Below are positions 1 to 8,493 of a stretch of 64,000 bases of DNA, piece by piece; position 1 is the stretch's first letter; each line of letters begins with the position of its first letter. This DNA is from Shimia aestuarii. Lineage in GTDB: Bacteria; Pseudomonadota; Alphaproteobacteria; Rhodobacterales; Rhodobacteraceae. The translations under genes were made by a program, and so were the position numbers. The notes under the pieces were generated by a model. It did no database searches and was not told the origin of the DNA. It saw only the letters and a program-made list of their open reading frames with translations. The DNA is taken from NCBI RefSeq assembly GCF_022814865.1, contig NZ_JAKVRD010000010.1, positions 62,001 to 126,000 of the forward strand, in the 5' to 3' direction.

Positions 1-1
1 C

Positions 2-1966
2 GTTCTCTTCAAGCGTTTCGCCGACGTGAACTCGATTGATATCGAACTTGATACCGAAGACCCGGACGCCTTCTGTCAGGCCGTGAAACTCATGGGGCCG
101 ACCTTTGGCGGCATCAACCTCGAAGATATCAAGGCGCCCGAGTGTTTCATCATCGAGCAGCGCCTCAAGGAAGAGATGGACATCCCGGTCTTCCATGACG
201 ACCAGCACGGCACCGCTGTGATCTGTGCCGCGGGCCTACTCAACGCGCTGCATATTTCGGGTAAGAAGATCGAAGACTGCAAGATTGTCCTCAACGGGGC
301 AGGGGCTGCCGGGATCGCTTGTATCGAATTGCTCAAATCGATGGGCGCCAAGCACGACAACTGCATTGTCTGCGATACCAAGGGCGTGATCTACCAAGGT
401 CGCACCGAGGGCATGAACCAATGGAAATCCGCCCACGCGATCAAGACGGACCTGCGCACGCTTGAAGAGGCGATGGCAGGTGCGGACGTATTCCTCGGCG
501 TTTCCGTCAAAGGCGCCGTGACCTCCGAAATGATCGCCGCGATGGCGGATGATCCGGTCATTTTTGCGATGGCCAACCCCGATCCAGAGATCACCCCCGA
601 AGAGGCCCATGCCGTGCGCGCCGACGCGATCGTCGCAACGGGCCGTTCGGACTACCCGAACCAGGTCAACAACGTCCTTGGTTTCCCCTATCTCTTCCGC
701 GGCGCGCTCGACATTCATGCCCGCGCGATCAATGACGATATGAAAATTGCCTGCGCCGAGGCGCTTGCCGAACTGGCCCGCGAAGATGTCCCGGATGAGG
801 TCGCGATGGCCTATGGCCGCAAGCTCTCCTTCGGTCGCGACTACATCATCCCGACACCGTTCGACCCGCGCCTCATTCACCGTATTCCGCCAGCTGTCGC
901 CAAGGCGGGCATGGAAACAGGTGTGGCGCGTCGTCCAATCATCGACATGGACGGATACGAGGAAAGCCTCAAATCCCGCATGGATCCAACCGCGTCGATC
1001 CTGCGCGGCCTCAACGCGCGCGCGCGCAACGCCCAAGCCCGCATGATTTTTGCCGAAGGCGACGACCCACGGGTTCTGCGCGCCGCCGTGACCTATCAAC
1101 GCTCGGGCCTTGGCAAAGCGCTCGTCGTGGGCCGCGAAGATGACGTGAAGATTAAGCTCGAAGCCGCCGGTCTCGGCGATGCGGTGCGCGAGATCGAGGT
1201 CGTCAACGCCAAGAACACCCGCCACCTCGAGACCTACACGGACTTCCTTTACAATCGCCTGCAACGCAAAGGCTTTGATCGCCACGATGTGTTCAAGATG
1301 GCCGCGCGTGACCGGCATGTCTTTGCCTCGCTGATGCTTCAGCACGGTCACGGCGATGGCCTTGTCACGGGCGCAACCCGGAAATCCGCTCATGTGCTCG
1401 ATCTGGTCAATCACGTCTTTGACGCCGACGCTGCGCATGGCGCGGTGGGTGTGACGGCGCTTTTGCACAATGGCCGTATCGTGCTTGTCTCGGATACGCT
1501 TGTGCACGAATGGCCGGACGAGAACGATCTCGCCAACATCGCCGAACGCGCTGCAGGTGTGGCACGTCACATGGGCCTCGAACCGCGCGTTGCTTTCGTG
1601 AGCTTCTCGACCTTTGGCTATCCGGTGTCGGAACGCGCCGAGAAAATGCACATCGCGCCCCGCGTCCTCGATCAACGCGGCGTTGATTTCGAATACGAAG
1701 GCGAGATGACCGTCGATGTGGCCCTCAACAAGAAGGCGCAAGAGAACTACCCGTTCCAGCGCCTGACCGGTCCTGCCAATATCCTCGTCGTGCCCGCGCG
1801 CCATTCCGCGTCGATCTCGACCAAGCTGATGCAGGAAATGGCAGGCGCGACGGTGATCGGTCCGATCCTTTCGGGCGTCGATAAACCGATTCAGATCTGT
1901 TCGACCGGCTCGACCGCGAACGACATCCTCAATATGGCGATCCTCGCGGCCTGCAAGGTCGGCTGA
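2..1966 (+). CDS. maeB: NADP-dependent malic enzyme with C-terminal phosphotransacetylase-like domain (5' truncated)
   Basis: The reading frame is open to the left edge, so the N-terminus (roughly 100 residues, judging from the usual 750-residue family length) is missing. The visible part starts in the malic enzyme core (FHDDQHGTAV near the start, then the NAD(P)-binding part with NGAGAAGIA). From about visible residue 335 it continues into a phosphate acetyl/butyryltransferase-like domain (RMIFAEGDDPRVLRAA, later GPANILVVPARHSAS). This two-domain form decarboxylates malate to pyruvate in the cytoplasm. In this family the PTA-like part is generally regarded as regulatory, responding to acetyl-CoA, rather than catalytic. 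It ends with TGA and is followed by a strong hairpin shared with convergent msrA. Confidence 0.95.
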   Translation, partial: VLFKRFADVNSIDIELDTEDPDAFCQAVKLMGPTFGGINLEDIKAPECFIIEQRLKEEMDIPVFHDDQHGTAVICAAGLLNALHISGKKIEDCKIVLNGAGAAGIACIELLKSMGAKHDNCIVCDTKGVIYQGRTEGMNQWKSAHAIKTDLRTLEEAMAGADVFLGVSVKGAVTSEMIAAMADDPVIFAMANPDPEITPEEAHAVRADAIVATGRSDYPNQVNNVLGFPYLFRGALDIHARAINDDMKIACAEALAELAREDVPDEVAMAYGRKLSFGRDYIIPTPFDPRLIHRIPPAVAKAGMETGVARRPIIDMDGYEESLKSRMDPTASILRGLNARARNAQARMIFAEGDDPRVLRAAVTYQRSGLGKALVVGREDDVKIKLEAAGLGDAVREIEVVNAKNTRHLETYTDFLYNRLQRKGFDRHDVFKMAARDRHVFASLMLQHGHGDGLVTGATRKSAHVLDLVNHVFDADAAHGAVGVTALLHNGRIVLVSDTLVHEWPDENDLANIAERAAGVARHMGLEPRVAFVSFSTFGYPVSERAEKMHIAPRVLDQRGVDFEYEGEMTVDVALNKKAQENYPFQRLTGPANILVVPARHSASISTKLMQEMAGATVIGPILSGVDKPIQICSTGSTANDILNMAILAACKVG

Positions 1967-1990
1967 TCCGTTCGAGGTTGCGAAATAGAA

Positions 1991-2022
1991 ACGGGCCGCG
2001 CCATATTGGCCGGCCCGTTTTT
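1991..2022. terminator. Bidirectional intrinsic terminator between maeB and msrA
   Basis: An 8-bp inverted repeat (ACGGGCCG at 1991-1998, CGGCCCGT at 2011-2018) is followed by five T on the plus strand. It lies between the stops of two convergent genes. The minus-strand side has only a short T tract (AAATAGAAA on the plus strand), so it is probably stronger for maeB. Confidence 0.8.
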
Positions 2023-2029
2023 CAATGGA

Positions 2030-2689
2030 TCAGTGCCCGATAAAGGGCGCGTCACTCCCCCAGAGCTGCTCAACCCGCGCGTCTCTCCCACATGCCTTGC
2101 GATACCGCTTATAGGCTTCCGACTGCTTCTTCGGACCAAATCGCGTCAGGACAAGCTTGGTCCCCTTGTAGTAGTCTTGGTGGTAGTCCTCGGCCTTGTA
2201 AAAGGGAGATTTCCCGAGGATCGGGGTGACGATCTTGCGGCCAAGTTCAGCCGCAGCATCGGATTTCGCCTTCTCTGCAGCCGCTTTTTGCACAGTGTTA
2301 GAGACGAAAACAGCCGTGCGATAGCTCTCACCGCGGTCACAGAACTGTCCGCCTGCATCGGTCGGATCAACCGACCGGAAGAACAGGTTCAGAAGCTGAT
2401 CCCGCGTCACGACCGCGTTGTCAAACGTGATGCGCACAGCCTCATAGTGGCCAGAACCGCCACGCGACACTTCTTTGTATGTCGGGTTCTTCGTCTTGCC
2501 ACCGGTATAGCCGGACACAGCTTCGCGCACGCCCTTCACGGATTCGAAATCGCTCTCTACGCACCAGAAGCATCCGCCCGCGACCGTAAGCGTTTCGGTC
2601 GCAGCTTTTGCGCGGGTGCCATGGGCCAAGAGGCCGATCAAGATGAGAGCGGCAAGGAAAAAAGGTTGTGGTTTGCTCAAACGGTGCAT
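2030..2689 (-). CDS. msrA: Peptide-methionine (S)-S-oxide reductase, exported
   Basis: The protein has 219 residues. An N-terminal signal sequence (hydrophobic FFLAALILIGLLA, then cleavage near AKA-A at about residue 30) precedes the MsrA domain. The active-site motif GGCFWC lies at residues 38-43, with Cys40 as the expected catalytic cysteine. Other family hallmarks are GHYEAVRI and YHQDYY. MsrA enzymes reduce the S-epimer of methionine sulfoxide. The signal peptide places this copy in the periplasm, where it would repair oxidised envelope proteins. It is convergent with maeB and divergent from the class IV aminotransferase gene, sharing about 150 bp upstream. No MsrB domain is fused. Confidence 0.95.
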   Translation of the reverse strand: MHRLSKPQPFFLAALILIGLLAHGTRAKAATETLTVAGGCFWCVESDFESVKGVREAVSGYTGGKTKNPTYKEVSRGGSGHYEAVRITFDNAVVTRDQLLNLFFRSVDPTDAGGQFCDRGESYRTAVFVSNTVQKAAAEKAKSDAAAELGRKIVTPILGKSPFYKAEDYHQDYYKGTKLVLTRFGPKKQSEAYKRYRKACGRDARVEQLWGSDAPFIGH

Positions 2690-2838
2690 GAGTCTGGTCT
2701 CCTACGTTAAGAAGACCCTGATCCGAAGGCCGAGTCTGAACAATCCCCTGTAAGAGAATGTCACGCCTTGGTGAGGACAATTTACTGCTTGGCATGCTCT
2801 GCCCCCGCCACTAGCGTTCCGCCAAAAGAGGAGCGCGC

Positions 2839-3753
2839 ATGTCCGATCACGTCACAACCCATCAGGCCGAAGAAGACGCCCGCAACGAAGAGATCTTGAT
2901 CTTCCTCAACGGTCGGATTGTTCCCAAGGCCGAAGCTGTGGTGAGCGTCTATGACTCAGGCTTCATGCTTGGCGATGGCGTTTGGGAGGGGCTGCGCCTC
3001 TATGATGGACATTGGGCCTTTCTTGACGAGCATATGGATCGCCTCTTTGAAGCGGCCAAAGCAATTGACCTCGACATTGGCATGACGCCCGCCTGCATGG
3101 TGCAGGCCCTCGAGGAGACGCGCGTCGCGAATGACATGACGACTGATGCCCATGCGCGGCTCATGGTGACGCGCGGCGTCAAATCCCGGCCGTTCCAACA
3201 CCCCGGCCTCTCTCAAAAGGGGCCGACCGTGACCATCATCATGGAACATTCGCGCCCCTCGATCCCGCGACCGATCCGTCTCGCGACTGTGCCGCATATC
3301 CGTGGCCTACCCATGACGCAGGATCCCAAGCTGAATTCGCATTCCAAGCTGAACTGTATCCTAGCGTGCATCGCCGCCGAAAAGGCTGGAGCGGATGAGG
3401 GGCTGATGCTCGATGTGAATGGTTTCGTGAACACGACCAATGCCTGCAATTTCTTCATCGTCCGCAAAGGCGAGGTTTGGACCTCAACCGGCGACTACTG
3501 CATGAACGGTATCACTCGGCAGAAAGTCATCGACGTGTGCCGTGCCGACGGTATCCCGGTGTTCGAGAGGAACTACTCTCTCGTCGATACCTATGGCGCA
3601 GACGAGGCATTCCTGACAGGGACGTTCGGCGCCCAGACTCCTGTGAGCGAGATCGACGGTCGCCCGATCGGCTCTGGTGAAATGGGCCCAATGACCGAAC
3701 GTATCCGCGCCCTTTATAAGGCTTTGGTTGAAGATAGCGCCGCGCGGGCCTGA
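2839..3753 (+). CDS. Class IV PLP-dependent aminotransferase (branched-chain or D-amino-acid aminotransferase-like)
   Basis: The 304-residue protein is fold-type IV: VYDSGFMLGDGVWEGLR near residues 37-53, the PLP lysine Lys170 in SHSKLNCI, then DEGLMLDVNGFVNTTNACNFF around 186-206. The family includes IlvE (branched-chain), D-alanine aminotransferase and aminodeoxychorismate lyase. The sequence alone does not fix the substrate, so no symbol is given. The ATG at 2839 has a good ribosome site (AGAGGAG). A sulfotransferase-like gene follows 59 bp downstream on the same strand. Larger proteins combining these two domain types are known (plant proteins annotated as branched-chain-aminotransferase-like), so the pairing may be functional. 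Confidence 0.9.
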   Translation: MSDHVTTHQAEEDARNEEILIFLNGRIVPKAEAVVSVYDSGFMLGDGVWEGLRLYDGHWAFLDEHMDRLFEAAKAIDLDIGMTPACMVQALEETRVANDMTTDAHARLMVTRGVKSRPFQHPGLSQKGPTVTIIMEHSRPSIPRPIRLATVPHIRGLPMTQDPKLNSHSKLNCILACIAAEKAGADEGLMLDVNGFVNTTNACNFFIVRKGEVWTSTGDYCMNGITRQKVIDVCRADGIPVFERNYSLVDTYGADEAFLTGTFGAQTPVSEIDGRPIGSGEMGPMTERIRALYKALVEDSAARA

Positions 3754-3769
3754 AGATCTGCACGGACGC

Positions 3770-3802
3770 AATACCGACGTAATACCGACGCGATACAGAC
3801 AG
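3770..3802 (+). repeat. Three tandem 11-bp direct repeats, copy A
   Basis: Three consecutive 11-bp units: AATACCGACGT (3770-3780), AATACCGACGC (3781-3791) and GATACAGACAG (3792-3802). The third is diverged. They lie between the aminotransferase stop and the start of the sulfotransferase-like gene, reaching its ribosome site. A nearly identical array lies at 41061-41093 on the minus strand. The 11-bp period places each unit on nearly the same face of the helix. Confidence 0.85.
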
Positions 3803-3812
3803 GGGTCTTTTG

Positions 3813-4526
3813 ATGAGAATTGCCATGTGGTCCGGGCCGCGAAACCTCTCGACGGCGATGATGTATGCCTTCGGAAACCGCCCCGATTGCGCCGTCGTGG
3901 ACGAGCCGTTCTACGCTGCCTACCTTGCCATGACCGGCCTCGAGCATCCCATGCGCGACGAGATTATGGCCTCGCAATCACAAGACCCCGGCGCCGTAAT
4001 CCGATCTTTGGTTGGTCCGATGCCGGATGGAAAAAGCGTTTTCTATCAGAAGCATATGGCGCAGCACATGATCCCGGGCATTGCTCGCGACTGGATCAAG
4101 GACTGCGTCAATGTCTTCCTGATCCGCCATCCCGCCCGCGTCATCGCAAGCTATGCCGCCAAACGTGAGAACCCGGTGCTAGACGATATCGGCTTCCGCC
4201 AGCAGGCCGAGCTCTATGATGAAGCGCTTGCATGGGGCGGAAAGCCTGTCGTCATCGATAGCCACGACATTCGCGAGAACCCTCGCGGCATGCTCAAAAA
4301 CCTATGTGATTCCATAGGCTTAGGCTTTGATTCCACCATGCTAAATTGGCCGTCTGGCGGCCACAAGGATGATGGTGTCTGGGCCTCGCACTGGTATGCC
4401 GCCGTCTGGAACTCAACCGGCTTCGCCGACGCCGAAGGCCCTCTCCCCGAGGTGCCGGATGCGCTGCAAGATGTTCTCGCCGAGGCGATGCCGTATTACG
4501 AAAAGCTAAAAGCCGTAAAGCTCTAA
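3813..4526 (+). CDS. Sulfotransferase-like P-loop protein
   Basis: The 237-residue protein starts with MRIAMWSGPRNLSTAMM, which looks like the 5'-phosphosulfate-binding loop of PAPS-dependent sulfotransferases. FLIRHPARVIASYAAKREN at mid-length resembles the 3'-phosphate-binding segment (R...S). The family also contains members without shown sulfotransferase activity, so the reaction is open. The ATG at 3813 is preferred. A TTG directly before it is in frame, and AGGGG at 3801-3805 serves as ribosome site. The gene sits directly downstream of the class IV aminotransferase and of the 11-bp repeats, probably in the same transcript. Confidence 0.75.
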   Translation: MRIAMWSGPRNLSTAMMYAFGNRPDCAVVDEPFYAAYLAMTGLEHPMRDEIMASQSQDPGAVIRSLVGPMPDGKSVFYQKHMAQHMIPGIARDWIKDCVNVFLIRHPARVIASYAAKRENPVLDDIGFRQQAELYDEALAWGGKPVVIDSHDIRENPRGMLKNLCDSIGLGFDSTMLNWPSGGHKDDGVWASHWYAAVWNSTGFADAEGPLPEVPDALQDVLAEAMPYYEKLKAVKL

Positions 4527-4542
4527 GTGTCTGAAAAAGCGA

Positions 4543-4824
4543 CTATTTCAAGAGTTGACCAAGCTTCATCGCGACGCCCATATCGCCCGAAACCTTGAGC
4601 TTGCCCATCATGACGCCTGTCATCGGGTTAAGCTTGCCGGTTAGCAGTTTCACGAGGTTGTCCTCGGAAATACGGATCGTGCAATCCGTCTCCTGATCCT
4701 CAAGTCCTGCGGTCCCATCGGCCAGAACCACAACCCCATCGTCCCCGCAATCAAACTTCAAAGATCCATCAAACGCTTTGTTTTCAAGCTCTTGCTGCAT
4801 CTTCGCGACGATCTGTTCAAGCAT
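4543..4824 (-). CDS. SCP-2 sterol/lipid-binding domain protein
   Basis: The small 93-residue protein consists of one SCP-2 fold: GSLKFDCGDDGVVVLADG, then DCTIRISEDNLVKLLTGKLNPMTGVMMGKLKVSGDMGVAM in family order. Such proteins bind acyl chains or other hydrophobic ligands in the cytoplasm. Stand-alone alphaproteobacterial copies have no settled role. The ATG at 4824 is chosen because AGGAG lies just upstream; the frame stays open further but without a better site. It lies downstream of argG on the same strand, separated from it by a terminator, so it needs its own promoter or read-through. Confidence 0.85.
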   Translation of the reverse strand: MLEQIVAKMQQELENKAFDGSLKFDCGDDGVVVLADGTAGLEDQETDCTIRISEDNLVKLLTGKLNPMTGVMMGKLKVSGDMGVAMKLGQLLK

Positions 4825-4844
4825 GGTTGGCTCCTGAAATGAAA

Positions 4845-4868
4845 AACCCGCCCAAGAAGTAGGCGGGT
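4845..4868 (-). terminator. Intrinsic terminator of argG
   Basis: ACCCGCC at 4846-4852 pairs with GGCGGGT at 4862-4868. On the minus strand the hairpin is followed by TTTTT (4845-4841 and onward). It lies 36 bp after the argG stop and before the SCP-2 gene. Confidence 0.85.
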
Positions 4869-4903
4869 CTATCCAATCTCTCAACGGTGACGTGGCAGGA
4901 GCC

Positions 4904-6130
4904 TTAGCCCTTATTGCGACGGTCCCGCATGGCCAGCAACCGAAGCCGCAGCGCGTTCAACTTGATGAAGCCCGCCGCATCCTTCTGATCGTAGGCGCCA
5001 GCATCATCTTCGAAGGTCACATGTTCCTCGGAATAAAGGGAATTTTCCGACCAGCGACCAACAGTCGATGCAAGACCTTTATAGAGGCGCACGCGCACTG
5101 TGCCAGAGACATACTCCTGCGACTTATCGATCGCCGCCTGAAGCATCTCGCGCTCCGGGCTGTACCAGAAGCCATTGTAAATCAGCTCGGCATATTGCGG
5201 CATGAGTTGATCTTTAAGGTGCATCGCCCCGCGATCCATCGTGATCGACTCGATCCCGCGATGCGCCTCGATGAGGATCGTCCCGCCCGGCGTCTCATAG
5301 ATGCCGCGCGATTTCATGCCAACGAACCGCCCCTCGACAAGGTCAAGGCGACCGATACCGTGCTTACGGCCATACTCGTTCAGGGCAGTGAGCATGGTTG
5401 CCGGGCTCATCGCCTCGCCATTGATCGCAACCGGGTCGCCTTTTTCGAACGTGATTTCAATGTATTCCGGGGTGTCAGGCGCTTCTTCCGGATGCACGGT
5501 GCGCTGATACACATAGTCGGGCGCCATCTCTGCCGGGTCCTCGAGAACTTTGCCTTCGGAGGAGGTGTGCAGGAGGTTCGCGTCGACGGAGAACGGTGCC
5601 TCGCCGCGTTTGTCTTTTGCGATCGGGATCTGGTTCTGCTCGGCGAAGTCCAGAAGCTTGGTGCGCGAGGTCAGGTCCCATTCACGCCAAGGCGCGATGA
5701 CCTTGATGTCCGGGTTCAGCGCATAAGCCGCGAGCTCGAACCGAACTTGGTCATTGCCTTTGCCAGTCGCGCCATGCGCCACGGCATCCGCACCAGTTTC
5801 TTCTGCAATCTCGATGAGACGCTTTGAGATAAGCGGACGCGCAATCGACGTTCCAAGAAGATAGAGGCCCTCATATTGGGCGTTTGCGCGGAACATCGGG
5901 AAGACGAAATCGCGCACGAACTCTTCGCGGATGTCTTCGATGTAGATATTCTCGGGCTTGATCCCAAGAAGCTCGGCCTTCTTGCGTGCCGGCTCGAGCT
6001 CTTCGCCCTGACCGAGGTCTGCGGTGAACGTAACAACTTCGCAGTCATACTCGGTCTGGAGCCATTTGAGAATGATCGAGGTATCAAGGCCGCCGGAATA
6101 GGCCAGGACAACTTTCTTGGGCGCGGACAT
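4904..6130 (-). CDS. argG: Argininosuccinate synthase
   Basis: The 408-residue protein is full length for the family. The ATP-binding signature AYSGGLDTS is at residues 10-18. Further hallmarks are [24 protein letters not shown], and [18 protein letters not shown] in the C-terminal half. It ligates citrulline and aspartate to argininosuccinate, the second-last step of arginine synthesis, in the cytoplasm. AAGGGAA precedes the ATG at 6130. argJ, another arginine gene, lies in the same window (32.6 kb) but is not linked. Its transcript ends at the hairpin at 4845-4868. Confidence 0.97.
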   Translation of the reverse strand: MSAPKKVVLAYSGGLDTSIILKWLQTEYDCEVVTFTADLGQGEELEPARKKAELLGIKPENIYIEDIREEFVRDFVFPMFRANAQYEGLYLLGTSIARPLISKRLIEIAEETGADAVAHGATGKGNDQVRFELAAYALNPDIKVIAPWREWDLTSRTKLLDFAEQNQIPIAKDKRGEAPFSVDANLLHTSSEGKVLEDPAEMAPDYVYQRTVHPEEAPDTPEYIEITFEKGDPVAINGEAMSPATMLTALNEYGRKHGIGRLDLVEGRFVGMKSRGIYETPGGTILIEAHRGIESITMDRGAMHLKDQLMPQYAELIYNGFWYSPEREMLQAAIDKSQEYVSGTVRVRLYKGLASTVGRWSENSLYSEEHVTFEDDAGAYDQKDAAGFIKLNALRLRLLAMRDRRNKG

Positions 6131-6235
6131 GACGAGTTCCCTTCATACGTATATCGCAGGCGCGATACCGGGTTTTCAGGGGTAGGGCAAGCAGGGGTAA
6201 GAGAATCCTGTGCCATTTCACGCGTCTCGAGTGCT

Positions 6236-6556
6236 TCATCTGGACAAACCTTGCTCGAAGACCTCTTTTGATTGCTCATAGCAGGCCTCCAGGGCAACGA
6301 GGTCAACTTCGATTCCGGTGGCTTCTGTAGCCGCGGTTTCCCCTGCCTGACACAGCGTCGAGAAACTCTGAAATCCGAGGTTGAGCGCGCTTCCTTTCAG
6401 GAAGTGGAGATGCGCCGCTAGCTCTTCATTTGTTTGGTGAGCCCGAAGACGCCCGATACCTTCTTCGACTTCTTCGAGGAATATCTCAACAACCTCTCCG
6501 AAATCGTCTTCTCCGATTTCACCACGCAGTTCGTCAATGCGCCGCCAATCAATCAT
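6236..6556 (-). CDS. Histidine phosphotransfer (Hpt) domain protein
   Basis: The 106-residue protein is a single Hpt four-helix domain. The phosphoacceptor is His51 in HFLKGSALNLG, which matches the HxLKGSS-type motif. The start at 6556 has a GAGGAAC ribosome site; the upstream extension of the frame lacks one. Stand-alone Hpt proteins pass phosphate between hybrid kinases and response regulators. It is divergent from a REC-PP2C response regulator gene only 132 bp away, so that regulator is the obvious candidate partner. This link is inferred from position only. Confidence 0.85.
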   Translation of the reverse strand: MIDWRRIDELRGEIGEDDFGEVVEIFLEEVEEGIGRLRAHQTNEELAAHLHFLKGSALNLGFQSFSTLCQAGETAATEATGIEVDLVALEACYEQSKEVFEQGLSR

Positions 6557-6652
6557 ATCTTGTTCCTCTCGTTCGCCCGATCTTGGCCTGCAAGCAGTTA
6601 ATAAAAATCGAACAAACAAGATCCTGCAATGAACCGATCTTGAGAGATTGTT

Positions 6653-6667
6653 TAGAACAACGTTCTA
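6653..6667. promoter_or_regulatory. Palindrome in the hpt / response-regulator divergent region
   Basis: TAGAAC-AAC-GTTCTA is a perfect 6-bp inverted repeat with a 3-bp centre. It lies 22 bp before the start of the REC-PP2C gene and about 97 bp from the Hpt gene start. It could be an operator for either gene, but no regulator is known from the sequence. Confidence 0.35.
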
Positions 6668-6688
6668 GCTTCTGGCCATTCGTTAGAG

Positions 6689-7984
6689 ATGATTTGGGGC
6701 CAAAGGTGTAGAGTGCAGCAGGTTTCGCAGAAGACACCAGACGCTGAAGTAGAGGCAAAAGCGATCCAGAGGGTCTTGCTCGTTGATGATAGTCGACTGC
6801 AACGACGAATTCTGAGCGCATCTCTTCAACGCGAAGGGTACGAAGTACTTGAGGCAGATACAGGCGAAGAAGCGCTCGATATTTGTCGTCAGTCACCACC
6901 TGACCTTGTCTTGAGCGACTGGGTCATGCCGAAGATGGACGGGTTGGAATTCTGTCGTGCTTTTCGGTCTCTTTCGCGGGATCACTATGGCTATTTCATT
7001 CTCCTCACGTCGAAGAGCGAGAAGGCCGAAGTTGTGAGGGGACTTGAGAGCGGCGCTGATGATTTCCTAAGCAAACCGGTTAACGCTCATGAACTGCGTG
7101 CTCGCATTAGCGCCGGTGAGCGCATCCTCAAGATGCAGCGGGAACTGACCCAGAAAAACCGAGTTATCTCTGAAACGCTCGACGAACTGCGCCGCCTATA
7201 TGACTCTCTCGACAACGATCTCATTGAAGCGAAGAAGCTTCAGCAGTCTTTGGTGCGAGAGCGATTCAAGGACTTCGGAACCGGCGCGGCGTCTCTGATG
7301 TTACATTCCAGCGGTCACGTCGGAGGCGATCTAGTTGGTCACTATCGCATCAGCGACCACAAGATTGGGCTCTACTCGATCGATGTATCCGGGCATGGTG
7401 TGAGCTCGGCGCTCGTAACGGCGAGACTGGCGGGATATCTTTCCTCCTCGTCACCGGAGCAGAATATCGCGCTCAGAGCTTTACCAGGTGGAGGCCATAC
7501 TTATTTGTCCCCATCTGAGGTCATCGCGCATCTCAACGGAATAGTGTTCTCGGATATGGAGACCGAGCATTACTTCACAATGCTTCTCGCATTGATCGAC
7601 CTTCGAAGCGGTGTCGTAGAGATGGCGCAAGCGGGTCACCCACACCCCGTTGTTCTACGTCATGGGGGGCAACTTGAGGAGGTCGGGAGAGGGGGGCTGC
7701 CAGTTGGCCTTATTGAAGGGGCACAGTTCGAAGATTTCGAGACGAAATTGGAGTCCGGAGAGAGGTTGCTCATACTATCGGACGGCGTGATTGAGTGCCC
7801 AGATGAGGATGGACAACTACTTGGAGAGGACGGGCTGGCCGCCTTGCTTGCAGACCTCAGAGATCAGCCAACCGAGAGCTTGCTCGAAACACTTCACTGG
7901 CGCCTTGATGCGTTGAGCGGCGGTAAGGGTTTGCCAGACGATGTTTCGGGCATTCTTTTTGAGTATCGCGGGCCGTGGATCTAA
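6689..7984 (+). CDS. Response regulator with PP2C-type (RsbU/SpoIIE-like) phosphatase output
   Basis: The 431-residue protein has an N-terminal receiver domain (residues about 27-145; LLVDDS acidic pair, phosphoacceptor Asp77 in LVLSDWVMPKMDG, Lys in SKPVNA). A coiled-coil linker follows (about 150-200), then a PP2C/SpoIIE-type serine phosphatase domain (about 205-430; GGDLVGHY, SIDVSGHGVSSAL, MAQAGHPHPVVL, LSDGVIE). This matches partner-switching phosphatases that dephosphorylate anti-anti-sigma factors. RbaY of Rhodobacter capsulatus, part of the RbaVW system affecting gene transfer agent, has the same architecture. Orthology is inferred. No anti-sigma or antagonist gene is in the window. 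The ATG at 6689 lacks a clear ribosome site; GTG at 6713 is an alternative. Confidence 0.88.
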   Translation: MIWGQRCRVQQVSQKTPDAEVEAKAIQRVLLVDDSRLQRRILSASLQREGYEVLEADTGEEALDICRQSPPDLVLSDWVMPKMDGLEFCRAFRSLSRDHYGYFILLTSKSEKAEVVRGLESGADDFLSKPVNAHELRARISAGERILKMQRELTQKNRVISETLDELRRLYDSLDNDLIEAKKLQQSLVRERFKDFGTGAASLMLHSSGHVGGDLVGHYRISDHKIGLYSIDVSGHGVSSALVTARLAGYLSSSSPEQNIALRALPGGGHTYLSPSEVIAHLNGIVFSDMETEHYFTMLLALIDLRSGVVEMAQAGHPHPVVLRHGGQLEEVGRGGLPVGLIEGAQFEDFETKLESGERLLILSDGVIECPDEDGQLLGEDGLAALLADLRDQPTESLLETLHWRLDALSGGKGLPDDVSGILFEYRGPWI

Positions 7985-8418
7985 CCGGCAAGGAGAGCGG
8001 CGAAGTGTCGATCGCCGGAGTTGCCTAGAATATCTCGTGCGACTGCAAGCGGAACCCATTTGGCGCTATGCAAGGGCTCGCTTGGAGGCCCAAGCCGCCT
8101 TCCCGGTTGGGCCAGATAGATAGAGCACAACTTCTCGGCCCAGAGATCGTACTCGGGCATGTAGACAAAGCGACGAAACGCTCCGAGCCGACGCGGCCGG
8201 GCGATTGTCCAGCCTGTTTCCTCATAGACCTCGCGATGCAGAGCGGTAAGCGGTGACTCGCCTTTGTCGATTCCGCCGCCTGGGAGCTGCAGCTCAGGTT
8301 CAGGTTCTTCCTGAAAGGTCACAAGCAAATCGGCACCGTCTCGGATCAGGGCATAGACCCCCGGACGTAGGGTATATTTCTTGTCGGTTCGCGGGGGGCT
8401 TCCAAATCGGCGGATCAC
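7981..8418 (-). CDS. Nudix hydrolase
   Basis: The 145-residue protein has a Nudix box (GGGIDKGESPLTALHREVYEETGW, beginning near residue 49). LQLPGGG precedes it, as usual. Such enzymes hydrolyse nucleoside diphosphates linked to another group; the substrate cannot be told here. The GTG at 8418 is taken as start because a longer reading would run deep into the divergent hslO gene. Its 3' end overlaps the REC-PP2C stop by 4 bp on the opposite strand. Confidence 0.85.
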   Translation of the reverse strand: MIRRFGSPPRTDKKYTLRPGVYALIRDGADLLVTFQEEPEPELQLPGGGIDKGESPLTALHREVYEETGWTIARPRRLGAFRRFVYMPEYDLWAEKLCSIYLAQPGRRLGPPSEPLHSAKWVPLAVARDILGNSGDRHFAALLAG

Positions 8419-8493
8419 GGTTATCTCACTTCTGTTCGCCTTGTGGGCTACTTGTTGACAAGGTATGGCAAGAAAAAGCTTCTGAGGAAACCA

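Noticed and set aside
236-1804. Long open frame on the minus strand inside maeB (about 520 codons)
   Set aside because: It is antisense to a well-conserved enzyme, has no protein signature, and arises from the codon bias of a GC-rich gene.
6608-6636. Two GAAC words before the REC-PP2C gene as an alphaproteobacterial LexA box
   Set aside because: Spacing does not fit GAAC-N7-GAAC, and the neighbouring genes are not typical SOS genes.
8440-8493. Heat-shock promoter for hslO
   Set aside because: CTTG words are present, but the expected CCTATNT at 17-18 bp is not.
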